In this document: one piece after another, positions 1-9,807 of the stretch | Layout of the letters: each line of letters begins with the position of its first letter | Position numbering within the stretch: position 1 is the stretch's first letter | From: Verrucomicrobiaceae bacterium | GTDB taxonomy: Bacteria; Verrucomicrobiota; Verrucomicrobiia; Verrucomicrobiales; Verrucomicrobiaceae | Length of the DNA: 64,000 nt | Assembly: GCA_027484445.1 (NCBI GenBank) | Contig: JAIXSY010000055.1 | Span: 62,001-126,000 of the forward strand | Direction of reading: 5' to 3' | The notes under the pieces: model-generated | The model's database searches: none | What the model saw: the letters and a program-made list of their open reading frames with translations, nothing else | Told to the model about the DNA's origin: nothing | Position numbers and translations under genes: made by a program

Positions 1-444
1 TGCCTCTTCCAGACTGATCTCAATGCCGTAGCGCAGATCACTGCCGCGCTGCGGACCATCTTTTCGACGCCCGCCACGGCCACCGCCGCTGCCACTGCCA
101 CCAAAGAAGGATTCAAAAATGCCACCTCCTTGCCCACCGAAGACTTCGCGGAAGATGTCGAAGGGATCGTGGAAACCTCCGGCTCCGCCACCCCCAGCAG
201 GTCCACCCATGCCACCCGCAAAGGCTGCATGGCCGTAACGATCGTAAGCGGCTCGCTTTTGATCATCGTTCAGGATGTCGTAGGCTTCGCTGACCTCTTT
301 GAATTTCTCCTCTGCAGACTTGTCACCTGGATTTTTGTCGGGGTGATACTTCACCGCGAGCTTCCGATAAGCTTTCTTCAAGTCTTCCGTCGTGGCGTCT
401 CGGGAGACACCCAGAACTTCGTAGTAGTCGCGTTTCTCAGCCAT
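1..444 (-). CDS. dnaJ: Chaperone protein DnaJ (partial, C-terminus beyond the window start)
   Basis: Reverse complement from ATG at 444 reads [60 protein letters not shown]...; J-domain with HPD motif, then G/F-rich region. Runs off the window. Confidence 0.95.
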   Translation of the reverse strand, partial: MAEKRDYYEVLGVSRDATTEDLKKAYRKLAVKYHPDKNPGDKSAEEKFKEVSEAYDILNDDQKRAAYDRYGHAAFAGGMGGPAGGGGAGGFHDPFDIFREVFGGQGGGIFESFFGGSGSGGGRGGRRKDGPQRGSDLRYGIEISLEEA

Positions 445-480
445 GGGGGGAAAGATTCAAGTAGGACGGGGCAAGGTGCA

Positions 481-1152
481 TCAAGCCGCTGTTTCAGATG
501 CAGGTGATGATTCGGCAGGAGGTGGCTCGGGTGCCGGTGCAGGCTCAGGAGCAGGCGCCGTAGAAACAACGACGCTGGCAGCGCGCAGGAGACGATCTTT
601 CAAACGATAGCCGCGGCGTGTGACACGCAGCACGAGGCCATCAGCCACGTCCGATGTGACTTCCTGGGACACTGCATCATGCAAATTGGGATCAAATGCC
701 TTCCCCTGCGCCTCGACCTCCGTGACACCACTTTCGCGCAGGAAGTCAGCAATTTGGCGATGCACCATGCTCATGCCCATGAAGATCATCGACTTTTCAG
801 ACTCCGCACGAGCTGCTTCCAGCCCCATTTCAAAGTTGTCCAAGATCGGCAGGATGGAGCGCAGAAGATCCGCGTTGGCATAGGCACGGGTTTCTTGGGC
901 TTCTCGGGCCGCACGCTTGCGGAAGTTGTCCAACTCGGCGGCATGGCGATAGGCTTGGTCTTTCCAGTGGCTGACCTCTGCCAGGGCTTGGGCCAGCGGA
1001 TCCGCCGGCGGATTGTTTTCAGCAGATGCGGTCTGGCTCTCTGAAGCGGCTACGTTTGCTTCTGCGGCAGGAGACACAGCTTCGGGCTGGGTCTCAGGGG
1101 TGGGACTCGGCTCGTTCATGGTCGTGGGGGGATTTTTCTTTTTGAAGAACAA
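481..1152 (-). CDS. grpE: Nucleotide exchange factor GrpE
   Basis: GrpE core 'YRHAAELDNFRKRAAREAQETRAYANADLLRSILPILDNFEMGLEAA...GVTEVEAQGKAFDPNLHDAVSQ'; adjacent to dnaJ. Alternative start at 1119. Confidence 0.95.
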   Translation of the reverse strand: MFFKKKNPPTTMNEPSPTPETQPEAVSPAAEANVAASESQTASAENNPPADPLAQALAEVSHWKDQAYRHAAELDNFRKRAAREAQETRAYANADLLRSILPILDNFEMGLEAARAESEKSMIFMGMSMVHRQIADFLRESGVTEVEAQGKAFDPNLHDAVSQEVTSDVADGLVLRVTRRGYRLKDRLLRAASVVVSTAPAPEPAPAPEPPPAESSPASETAA

Positions 1153-1293
1153 AGGGGGAGATAAGGGGGTGAGTAGTATGAAAAGCTACGACAGCCAATC
1201 AAGCGGCCAGCCAACAGAATCTCGCAAAAGGCGATGGCCCCCGGAGAGACTGATGAGGCAAAGGCAGCGCTGCGGCTGAGGCAGAACGTCGAT

Positions 1294-1818
1294 TCACGGG
1301 GCGACGCCCTCGATCAGCTGGGGGTAATCCGTCATGCGAACCAGACGAATGCCATAATGCTCAGCCAACAGCGACGCTTCCGATTCGGGATAAACATCGC
1401 GGTAATAGACTTCGCGCACGCCGTAGGCGCAGAGCATCTGCATGCAGCTCGTGCATGGCATCGTCGTGCACGCGACCAGCTTCACGGTGCCACGGGTGAA
1501 AAGGCTGCACAGATTGACCTCCGCGTGCAGCATGAATTTGCGGCGTGCCTCGCGATCATCCCAGAAGCCTTCGGGCGCGTTGTAGCCAGGGGCTAGACCA
1601 TTGTAGGCTGTGCCAATGACTCGGTTGTCAAAGTCCAGGGCTACAGCACCGACCTTGCGATAGGGATCTTCAGACCGCAGACTGGCTACATGAGCCAGGG
1701 CCATGGCGTATTCGGGAATGCTGAGACGTCTCATGCGAACGAGTGCTTTCTTCACAGAGGAAAGAGCCCCGAGCGCTCTGCAAGTGCGACTCTCCCCTGC
1801 GGAATGACTTTGCCACAA
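1294..1818 (-). CDS. dCMP deaminase-like / ComEB-type zinc deaminase
   Basis: HAEVN and PCTSCMQML zinc deaminase motifs; the first residues are probably not translated (alternative start ~1734, MRRLSIPEYAMALAHVASLRSEDP). Confidence 0.85.
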   Translation of the reverse strand: MWQSHSAGESRTCRALGALSSVKKALVRMRRLSIPEYAMALAHVASLRSEDPYRKVGAVALDFDNRVIGTAYNGLAPGYNAPEGFWDDREARRKFMLHAEVNLCSLFTRGTVKLVACTTMPCTSCMQMLCAYGVREVYYRDVYPESEASLLAEHYGIRLVRMTDYPQLIEGVAP

Positions 1819-1892
1819 ACCGACCTCGATAGAGCTTACAATCCTGCGGGATGCCGATTGATGAAACCTGATGGATCACGAGCGCGGGCTCG

Positions 1893-2381
1893 TCAGGCTG
1901 GACCTTCCGCTTCGCGCCCACCCGTCGTGTCGAAGCGCAATCCACAGACTGACATGAAGACATGAATGCCTGGCTTGACGAAGAGGGAAATGTATCGGCC
2001 GGGCCCATTTTTCCCATAATGGGCAAAACCCCGCGAATTCAGCGGACCTAGCAGCAGACCTGCCCGGTAAAGAACGTGGGAAATGGCCCCTGAGCAGTCA
2101 TAGCCTTCATCAAACAACTGGCGATGACCGCCACCCCAGAGATAAGGTTTGTCCTGAATTTCATTGCAGTAATGCACCACAGCGTGGACGACCTGTGGAT
2201 GTGACTGATGCGGGAAAGCGCGGGAGCCATCAAAGAACAAAGGCGGTATCGCAGGTTCATACATCCAGTAACTGGCGATCCCCGAGAGACCAAGTGTGCT
2301 GGCCGATGCCCATTTGATCCACTGACGACGCTTCCTTGGCCCATTCAGGTCATCGTCAAACGTGGGTTTGTCGGCCTGCAT
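1893..2381 (-). CDS. NlpC/P60-like exported hydrolase
   Basis: N-terminal hydrophobic segment; 'YLWGGGHRQLFDEGYDCSGAISHVLYRAG' Cys motif and downstream His (PGIHVFM). Confidence 0.7.
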   Translation of the reverse strand: MQADKPTFDDDLNGPRKRRQWIKWASASTLGLSGIASYWMYEPAIPPLFFDGSRAFPHQSHPQVVHAVVHYCNEIQDKPYLWGGGHRQLFDEGYDCSGAISHVLYRAGLLLGPLNSRGFAHYGKNGPGRYISLFVKPGIHVFMSVCGLRFDTTGGREAEGPA

Positions 2382-2396
2382 GGTCGTTGAGGTTGC

Positions 2397-4973
2397 TCAT
2401 TTCAGCTTCGTGAGCCGATCTTCCGCCCAGGCCTTGCCTTGCTGGATCATTTCATCTCCAGGAATGAGACTGGCGAGGCGCTGCCAGCGTTGCTTGGCCT
2501 GTTCAAAGGCGGCTTTGGCTTCGGCTTTTTTGCCAAGAGATTGACTGGTATGTCCCAGGACGCCAAGCATCTGAGCCAGCTGAATTTCCCACTGCCGCCG
2601 CTCTGGTCCCAGGGCTGCTTCAGGGTCGCGGGCCAGCAGGGCCTGCATCGCTTCCACGGCTTGCTTGATGATGGGCAAGGCAGCGCTCTCCTTGCGCATG
2701 TCCGTCATCAATTCAGCATACTCTCCCCGCGCACGGGCGAGCAAGAAGGCATAGCGCACATTGTCTTTCTCATCGGCGAGGATCTCATTCAGCAGCTCCA
2801 CTGCGTCTTGCTTCCGCTTCACTGCGTCACCTGGGCGACCTTCATCACGGTCCAACAATGAGATGCCAATGTAGTTCCGCGCCAACCAGTACTTCACCTC
2901 TGCCCATTCCGGCAAAAGGCGGTTCAGTTCGAGCAAAATGGGAATCGCCTGAGAGAAAGCTTCACGTGCTTCCTTGATGCCAATCGCTTTGGCGAGCAGC
3001 TCCGCCAGCTCAGTGTAGGCCTCAGCCAGCATCAGGGCTTGGTCTTGATTGCGCGGTGAGGAATTCATCACCAACCCCCCCATTTCAGTCACGGCATCAA
3101 TGAGGGTGGTGAGCGCATCTTGCACGCGTCCAGCCTCACGCTGGGCTTGCCCTTGGGCGAACTTTGCGCGGGCAAGCAGGAATTTTTCATCGGAGATGAG
3201 ATCCGCGCCAATGACCTTGGCGTCGAGGATCTCAGGCACTTTGGCTAGAACCTTTTCCGCCTCAGCCATGTCTCCGAGCTGAAGAGTCCGGCGTCCCAGC
3301 TCCATGCAGGCGCGGGCGCTTTCATTTCTGGCGAGACGATTCGAAGGGTCTGCGGCCAATCCCGCAGCAAGGGCCGGGGTAGCATCCCGCAGAAGCTTCA
3401 GGGACTGCTCACGGTCGCCACGATGATCATGGATGTCCGAAAGCAGAAGAGAGTAGCGCCCCAACCACTGCTGAAACTGCGCCGCCTGGGGAGAACTGGG
3501 ACTAGCCTGCAATAGCTTGGCGGCCTGATCCCGCGCTTTCCCCAGAAAACTCAGCGCTTGCTCATGATCTCGCAGACGCAGATGGATCTGGCCGATGTTC
3601 CCATAGGCCCTCAAGCGCTCAATCCCCAATTGAGGCTGCGCTTCCAAAGTTGGCAGGGCTTGGGTGCAAAAGGAGAGTGCATCCTTGAGCTGCGTTTTAG
3701 AAAATTCGATATCGAGCTGATTGTTCGTCGGCGTTTGCAGAAGCTGGGTCAGGAATTGATCCACCGCTGTCTGCGCATGCTGCAGGTTGGCATCCGCAGA
3801 CTTCTTCTGGCTGATGGCGGTGTCTTTCTCCTGGGTGAGTGCTGCGATGCGGTCATCCCGCACTTTTTTCTCGCGATTCAGCACGGTCTCCTGCTCAGCG
3901 ATGGCGACCTCATGCTTCTGCTTCATCCTCAACTGGCTGAAGCCGTAGATGCAGGACAGCACTAAACCTGTGGCCAATCCCACCGAGGTGAATTGCAGCG
4001 TGCGCACCTTCGCGGCCTGACGGCGGCGTTCTTCCACCGTCTGCTCCCGTGCTTCTTCCAGCAGGTAGTCTGACTCGATGATCTCAAATTCGCGGACGAT
4101 TTCCCGCATGTCCGTCCAGCGCGCAGAAGGATTGAGGTCGAGCGCGCGTTCGACGATCGCACGGCGGCGCTCGTCCCACTTGGAAAGAGCCCCGGTGGGC
4201 CAGACCACCTTAGGCTGCGCCCGAACTGCCGCTAGCAGGGCACGACTGTCGATGCTTGCCGCGAGTCCACCAGCAGCGCGCTGCTGGACCATGGCCAACT
4301 GCTCGATCCAAGCCTGCTCACCACGGGGGAATTTGCCTGTCAACAGTCGATACGAAATGACACCAAAAGCATAGACATCCCAAGACGGCCCATAACCCGC
4401 GAAAACTCCATCCGGATTCTCGGCCTGTTCCGGGCAGAGATGCATGAAGTGATCCTTCAGCTCCAAGTGGTGAATGCCACCGACCCAGCCCTGGGCTATG
4501 TCGGTGAGCCGGATGCTCGATTCGGCATCGTCTTCCAGAAGGATGTTGCAAGGGCGGAGGTTGCCATGCGGGATGCCAAACTTGTGCAGCCAAGCCAACG
4601 CATCCGAAAGCTGATAAACATAAGACCAAGCTTCATCTGGGCTGAGCCCTCCCTGGCAGATGGATTCCAGAGAAGGAGTCTGCCATTGACGACGCCCCTG
4701 GACATCCCGGGTCAGCACTCCCACGAGAGGCGTCACGATGTAATAGGGACTGCGCTCAAAGTTCAGCTCTTCGACTGGCAGGATGCCACGGTGATGCGGC
4801 ATTTGCTGCAGGGCCGCCATGGCAGCAGAAAGCGCCTTGCGATTGATGGCCATGGAGGAAAACACCTTCACGGCACAGGCTTTGCCCTTGGCACTGGCGC
4901 GGTAAACGGCCCCACAGCCCCCGCTTCCCACGAGGTCCAACAACTCATGTCCAGCGATCTCAGGGAGGCTCAT
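2397..4973 (-). CDS. Protein kinase-like protein with TM segment and TPR-type C-terminal region (catalytic motifs degenerate)
   Basis: G-loop GSGGCGAVYRA, AVKVF lysine, HGNLRPCNILL in place of HRDxxxxN, TDIA in place of DFG, then LCPEQ, TM near 'SVGLATGLVLSCIYGF', coiled coil and TPR-like repeats. Confidence 0.85.
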   Translation of the reverse strand: MSLPEIAGHELLDLVGSGGCGAVYRASAKGKACAVKVFSSMAINRKALSAAMAALQQMPHHRGILPVEELNFERSPYYIVTPLVGVLTRDVQGRRQWQTPSLESICQGGLSPDEAWSYVYQLSDALAWLHKFGIPHGNLRPCNILLEDDAESSIRLTDIAQGWVGGIHHLELKDHFMHLCPEQAENPDGVFAGYGPSWDVYAFGVISYRLLTGKFPRGEQAWIEQLAMVQQRAAGGLAASIDSRALLAAVRAQPKVVWPTGALSKWDERRRAIVERALDLNPSARWTDMREIVREFEIIESDYLLEEAREQTVEERRRQAAKVRTLQFTSVGLATGLVLSCIYGFSQLRMKQKHEVAIAEQETVLNREKKVRDDRIAALTQEKDTAISQKKSADANLQHAQTAVDQFLTQLLQTPTNNQLDIEFSKTQLKDALSFCTQALPTLEAQPQLGIERLRAYGNIGQIHLRLRDHEQALSFLGKARDQAAKLLQASPSSPQAAQFQQWLGRYSLLLSDIHDHRGDREQSLKLLRDATPALAAGLAADPSNRLARNESARACMELGRRTLQLGDMAEAEKVLAKVPEILDAKVIGADLISDEKFLLARAKFAQGQAQREAGRVQDALTTLIDAVTEMGGLVMNSSPRNQDQALMLAEAYTELAELLAKAIGIKEAREAFSQAIPILLELNRLLPEWAEVKYWLARNYIGISLLDRDEGRPGDAVKRKQDAVELLNEILADEKDNVRYAFLLARARGEYAELMTDMRKESAALPIIKQAVEAMQALLARDPEAALGPERRQWEIQLAQMLGVLGHTSQSLGKKAEAKAAFEQAKQRWQRLASLIPGDEMIQQGKAWAEDRLTKLK

Positions 4974-5088
4974 GCCGTGCGCTCGGGGGTTGAAATCATG
5001 ATGGCTGGGAAGAAAAGCAGCGAAAAAACGGGGTAACTCTCAAAATATAACATGGTCTTGATAATTAAATCAAGCTTGCTGCCGGAAG

Positions 5089-5472
5089 TCATCCCACATG
5101 GACAGCCAGCCAAACTGCATCGGCCGACACTTCCGCGACCCGATGTCGCCTGTGAGCCGGGATAAGCCACGCATCCCCAGCGATCAGCCGGACAGGCGCT
5201 TCCTTTTCCAGGGCAAGCACCGCCCACCCACGCATCAGGAGTATCCACTCCTCATGGTTCTGATCATACCAAAATCCCTCGGGACTCGCGTATCCGCGAG
5301 ATTCAATGCGCTCGATTTTCAAGCCTGTTCGCTCCAGCAGCGTGCGCGAGATTTCGCCTTTGGCCGGGCTTGAGCTTGGAGTCAGTAGGGATTCAGGGAC
5401 AAGCATTCTAGCATCAATCTCGCGGCTTTTGCTGCCGGGAAAAGGACAAGTTTGGGGGGAAAGGGACCCCAA
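5089..5472 (-). CDS. Cupin domain protein
   Basis: 'SPEGFWYDQNHEEWILLMRGWAVLALE...RLIAGDAWLIPAHRRHRVAE' cupin pattern; alternative start 5406. Confidence 0.7.
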   Translation of the reverse strand: MGSLSPQTCPFPGSKSREIDARMLVPESLLTPSSSPAKGEISRTLLERTGLKIERIESRGYASPEGFWYDQNHEEWILLMRGWAVLALEKEAPVRLIAGDAWLIPAHRRHRVAEVSADAVWLAVHVG

Positions 5473-5577
5473 AGACTCCGTTAGACAGACTCAACCCATC
5501 AAGATAGCGCGCGACCTCGCTGCGAATATGCACTGCCTTCTTGCGTGTCAGCCGTGTCTCACTACCCTCGACGCCCT

Positions 5578-6486
5578 ATGGCAAAAACTGCTCTCGGCAA
5601 AGGACTCGTCGCCCTCATCCCTGGCCCCTCAGGTGCAGGGATGCTGCCGCGCCCGGCTGCTTTGAACCAACCCGCACCTGGAGATCAGGTACAAAAAGTG
5701 CCGCTACACCAGGTGGTGCCAAGTCCGCTTCAGCCGCGCAAAGAATTTGCCGCTGAGCAGCTGACAGAGCTCATGGAGTCGATCCGAGAGCATGGCATCA
5801 TCCAGCCACTGATCGTCCGTCAGGTGGCTGGAAAGCTAGAGCTGATTGCCGGAGAGCGGCGTTTTCGTGCCTCGACCCAGCTGGGACTGACCGAGGTCCC
5901 GGTCATCGTGCGTCAGGCCAGTGACCGAGATGTCCTGGAGATGGCTCTCATCGAGAACCTCCAGCGTGAAGATCTCAACCCGATTGAAGAAGCCCGTGCT
6001 TATCACCGCCTGGCAGAAGAATTTCAGATGCGTCAGGAAGACATCGCCAAACGCGTGGGCAAAAACCGCGCCACCGTGGCGAATGCCATCCGTCTCCTCG
6101 ACCTTTCTGCCCCGGTCCAGGCACTCGTCTCTCATGGCAAAATCACCAATGGCCACGCCAAGGTGCTGCTGATGCTGAAAGATAGCGATCAGCAAAGGCA
6201 GGCAGCCGATGACATCCTGCGCAAAGGCCTGACCGTCAGAGCCACGGAAAAGCTCGTGGATGCCATCCTGCACCCACCTGCGCCCAAGCCGAAGTATGAC
6301 GACGCTGACTTCCTGCGTGCCATCGACTCATGCCAGGAGCGGCTCCAGCAGTACCTTTCGACCCATGTTTCCATCAAGCATGCCGAGAAGAAGGGCTCGA
6401 TCGAGATCGACTACTACAGCGTAGAAGATCTAAACCGCCTGCTTTCACTGATGGGCGTGCCTGAAGAAAAGGTGGAAGAGGAATGA
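5578..6486 (+). CDS. parB: Chromosome partitioning protein ParB
   Basis: MAKTALGKGLVALIPG start; 'PLIVRQVAGKLELIAGERRFRAS..GLTEVPVIVR' and 'ALIENLQREDLNPIEEARAYHRL' box motifs, HTH 'QEDIAKRVGKNRATVANAIRLL'. Confidence 0.95.
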   Translation: MAKTALGKGLVALIPGPSGAGMLPRPAALNQPAPGDQVQKVPLHQVVPSPLQPRKEFAAEQLTELMESIREHGIIQPLIVRQVAGKLELIAGERRFRASTQLGLTEVPVIVRQASDRDVLEMALIENLQREDLNPIEEARAYHRLAEEFQMRQEDIAKRVGKNRATVANAIRLLDLSAPVQALVSHGKITNGHAKVLLMLKDSDQQRQAADDILRKGLTVRATEKLVDAILHPPAPKPKYDDADFLRAIDSCQERLQQYLSTHVSIKHAEKKGSIEIDYYSVEDLNRLLSLMGVPEEKVEEE

Positions 6487-6977
6487 TCGCATCACCGCCT
6501 TCGCTGTCCCCACTCTTGCGCACTTCCTCCCCACCCGCCATGACACTTCTGCGCTGCCTACTCCTGCTCCCTTTCTGGATCATCAGCTGCACTCAGGCAG
6601 GCCCACCCGATCAGGCAGAGATTGAGCGCTTCCTCGATCGCTACTTCAGCACCTGGTCCAACAAAGACATGCAGGGTTATCAGGACTGCTTCGCACCGAC
6701 GGCGCGGATTGCTTTTGTGGAGACCAGTGGACAATCGGCCAGCCAAGGCCTGACCGACTTCATTCACGGCCAAAAGGTCAGCCACGAGCGCACGTCAGAG
6801 CCTATGACCGAGGTGCCCACCAGCATCAAGCTCCAAGGAGATGCACGCGTCGTGCAAGCCGAGGTTCGCTGGAAGCTCACCAAGGGTCGCGAGACCGTCA
6901 CAGGCACCGACTTCTTCACGATCGTCCGCACGCCTCAGGGCTGGAAGATTGCCGCTCTGGTATTTTACAACGATTGA
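6483..6977 (+). CDS. SnoaL/DUF4440-like secreted protein
   Basis: Signal-like N-terminus; 'DRYFSTWSNKDMQGYQDCFAPTARIAF...RVVQAEVRWKLTKGRETVTGTDFFTIVRTPQGWKIAALVFYND' NTF2-like pattern. Overlaps the parB stop by 4 nt. Confidence 0.65.
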   Translation: MIASPPSLSPLLRTSSPPAMTLLRCLLLLPFWIISCTQAGPPDQAEIERFLDRYFSTWSNKDMQGYQDCFAPTARIAFVETSGQSASQGLTDFIHGQKVSHERTSEPMTEVPTSIKLQGDARVVQAEVRWKLTKGRETVTGTDFFTIVRTPQGWKIAALVFYND

Positions 6978-6987
6978 ACCGCTGCCC

Positions 6988-8517
6988 ATGCCTGCTCCCG
7001 CTTCTTCCACACCCGCTCGGCTTTACCTCGGAGCTGCCTGCTTCCTCGCAGGCGGAGCGATGATGGTCATCGAAATCTGTGCATTTCGCCTGCTGGCCCC
7101 GATCTTCGGCAACAGCGTTTACACCTGGACTGCACTTATCGGTGTCATCCTGATTGCCTTCAGTGCCGGTGGTTTCCTGGGTGGACGACTCGTGGACAAG
7201 CATCCTCGCCTCAGCCTGCTGGGCTGGCTTTTGGCCGGTGCCGCCTTGCTGACCTTTTTCATCCCTGCTCTGCACCTCGGCTTTGGTCAGCAGTTTGCCA
7301 GTGGTGGCATGATCGGTGGCTCCATCTTGATCTCACTCTTCCTCTTCGCCGTGCCGGGTGCCTTGTTAGGCGCAGTGTCTCCAGCAGCGGTGCGTCTCTA
7401 CAGCCTGACGGAAAAAGACAGCCACGTCGGCGCAGCAGCAGGCACGATCTCCATGCTCGGCTCTCTGGGTAGCTTCGCAGGTACCTTTCTTTCGGGCTTC
7501 GTTCTTTTGTCCCACTTTGGGGTTCGAAGCATCTTTGCGGGCTGTGCACTGCTGTTGACCTTGCTCGCTGTTTTGGCCCTCGTTTTGGACAAAGCCGGGC
7601 GCAAAGCTTTGACGCAGGTTTCAGGGACTGCACTGATCGGTCTGATCAGCGTCGTGTTTGCCCAGGAGCAACCGGGCAAGGATGTGCTTTTTGTGCAGGA
7701 TTCTTTTTATCACCGGATTGAGGTCTCAGAAACAGGATCTCACCCACACCAACAACGCCTGTTGAAGCTCGACTCCACCGCTGAAGGAGCCATGAACCCG
7801 CACGATGGCTCACTCGTCATGGATTATCAGCACTACTGGCGGCTGCCCTTGCTGAAAGAAGACCAGAACCTTCGCTCCGCGCTCTTCATCGGCGCGGGTG
7901 CTTTTGGCATGCCAGAGGCGCTATCTCGTGAGTTTCCTCAAGCCCGTGTTGATGTGGCTGAAATTGACCCCCAGGTGATTGAAGTCGGGCGTCGCTTTTT
8001 TAAGCTGGATGAACATCCCCAAGTCAAAGCCCACGCTGGGGATGCGCGGCGCTTCCTGCACGAACACGCTGACACTCGCTGGGATCTGATCTTTGGCGAT
8101 GCCTACGCAGGGATTCGCTCCATTCCCGCACACCTAGTCACGCGAGAGTTTTTTCAGCAAATCGCAGACCACCTGACGCCTGAGGGACTTTTTGTCATGA
8201 ATGCGATCTCGGCTGTACAGGGGCCTCGTGGTGAACTGCTCGCCGGGCTACTGACCACCCTGCGTGCGGTGTTTCCCAAGGTCGAAGTTTTCGCCGTCAT
8301 GGGACCGCGCCAGATGACCCAAAATGTCATCATCCTCGCCTCGCGTCAGGATTGGAAACCCCTGCTCACCGACCGCTATTACGCGACGGGGAGTTGGCAG
8401 GAGCGCTTGATACGCACTTATGTGCCGACGCATCAACTTCCCGCGGGCGGTCAACTTTTCACAGATGACTTTAACCCTGTGGACCGCATCATCGCGCGCG
8501 GCCTTTTCGAAGGTTGA
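6988..8517 (+). CDS. Fused membrane protein / spermidine synthase-like methyltransferase
   Basis: Several TM helices followed by 'ALFIGAGAFGMPEALSREFPQARVDVAEIDPQVIEVGRRFF...DLIFGDAYAG'. Start chosen at MPAPASSTPARLYLG. Confidence 0.8.
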   Translation: MPAPASSTPARLYLGAACFLAGGAMMVIEICAFRLLAPIFGNSVYTWTALIGVILIAFSAGGFLGGRLVDKHPRLSLLGWLLAGAALLTFFIPALHLGFGQQFASGGMIGGSILISLFLFAVPGALLGAVSPAAVRLYSLTEKDSHVGAAAGTISMLGSLGSFAGTFLSGFVLLSHFGVRSIFAGCALLLTLLAVLALVLDKAGRKALTQVSGTALIGLISVVFAQEQPGKDVLFVQDSFYHRIEVSETGSHPHQQRLLKLDSTAEGAMNPHDGSLVMDYQHYWRLPLLKEDQNLRSALFIGAGAFGMPEALSREFPQARVDVAEIDPQVIEVGRRFFKLDEHPQVKAHAGDARRFLHEHADTRWDLIFGDAYAGIRSIPAHLVTREFFQQIADHLTPEGLFVMNAISAVQGPRGELLAGLLTTLRAVFPKVEVFAVMGPRQMTQNVIILASRQDWKPLLTDRYYATGSWQERLIRTYVPTHQLPAGGQLFTDDFNPVDRIIARGLFEG

Positions 8518-8523
8518 TCGGCA

Positions 8524-9660
8524 TCACTCCTCGACCGGTTCTGCCACTGGCGTCGCTTTCGGCACGGAGGACATCGACGTGCCTGCCATCAGTGAAGAGA
8601 TCCCTGGCCGCCACTGATAACCAAAACCAAAGGGAAGATCACCCGTCTTTTGATTCGTGAACGCGGCGTGCAGGTCTGGCTGATTGTGCTTTTGGAAAAG
8701 CTCAATCGGGCCTGGATAATGGCCATAGAGACTGAGCACCCAAGCTTCAGGCTTGAAAAAGCGAAAGGGCACGCCGCTGTCATCCTGAATGATGTTTCGC
8801 GATTGAGTGAGCAGGTAGTCGCGTGCCGTGCTGAACTCATCCAAATGCATCAAGTAACTCGCCGCCTTCACCAGCGCGTTGCCTTGCCCCAGCTTGCGGC
8901 AGAAGGCCAGAAAGGCAGGGTTATCCTTGATGCCCCAGTTCGAGAGATCCGTGGTAAAATAGTAAAGCGTTTGACGGCGTCCCGTGGTTCCCGTGAAGGC
9001 CACCCGCACTCCTGGTGTCTTGGACTTGTCCTGGGTCAAATCACCGTTCGCGTTGAGCTTCACCAACTCCACTTCTTCAATCCGACAACTGGATCTCACC
9101 AGAAAAAGCATCATCACGGGCAGCGTGCCACTCAGCTGTGTAGCGGTCAGGTCATTCTTCATGTCCGCTGTAATGAAGAAGCTGTAGCTCAGGATGGCAT
9201 TCAGCGATTTGCGCAGATTCGCCAGCGCGGCGGCCCTGACCCCCGCAGGCATCGCTGCCACATCTGGCACCAGACCGACGGGCTCACGGCCACAGAGCAC
9301 ATAAGTTTGAGCATTGGGGTAAAACGCATGAGCATACAGCATGTCCGGGCCGCTAAAGAAATAGATCAATGGGCTCGGGTCCGCGTGCATGAAGCCAAGC
9401 TGCTGAGGCATCCAACTGCGGATCGGCCCCAACTGACGTTGCTCCACATCGACCCAAGCTTTCTGGAAATCCGCCGCATGGCGCAGCCAAGCCTCCTCCC
9501 GCGATAACGGCTCCAAGCTCGTGCCACCGAGATCCAGGCCAGCCAAGTAGCGGGCCTGCTCATTCGGCGGCGTCACGGCCTGAATAGAGAACCAAGACAG
9601 CCCTAAGCAAAGCAGGGCCACAGCACGAACGAGAGCAAAAGTGTGCATGATTGAGAGCAA
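8524..9660 (-). CDS. Hypothetical exported protein
   Basis: Intact ORF with signal peptide (LVRAVALLCLGLSWFSIQA) and no family I recognise. Confidence 0.6.
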   Translation of the reverse strand: MLSIMHTFALVRAVALLCLGLSWFSIQAVTPPNEQARYLAGLDLGGTSLEPLSREEAWLRHAADFQKAWVDVEQRQLGPIRSWMPQQLGFMHADPSPLIYFFSGPDMLYAHAFYPNAQTYVLCGREPVGLVPDVAAMPAGVRAAALANLRKSLNAILSYSFFITADMKNDLTATQLSGTLPVMMLFLVRSSCRIEEVELVKLNANGDLTQDKSKTPGVRVAFTGTTGRRQTLYYFTTDLSNWGIKDNPAFLAFCRKLGQGNALVKAASYLMHLDEFSTARDYLLTQSRNIIQDDSGVPFRFFKPEAWVLSLYGHYPGPIELFQKHNQPDLHAAFTNQKTGDLPFGFGYQWRPGISSLMAGTSMSSVPKATPVAEPVEE

Positions 9661-9807
9661 GGCTCTTTACTCGGTCTCTGAGAAATCATCAAACGCCAAA
9701 CCAAGTCGCCAAAGCATTCCACTTTGCCTCATGGCACTGGCTTTCCGATGCATTTTCTTCGGTTGACCAGCGGGATGATCCCCCCGAATCTCCGCGCTCG
9801 TTCCCTC

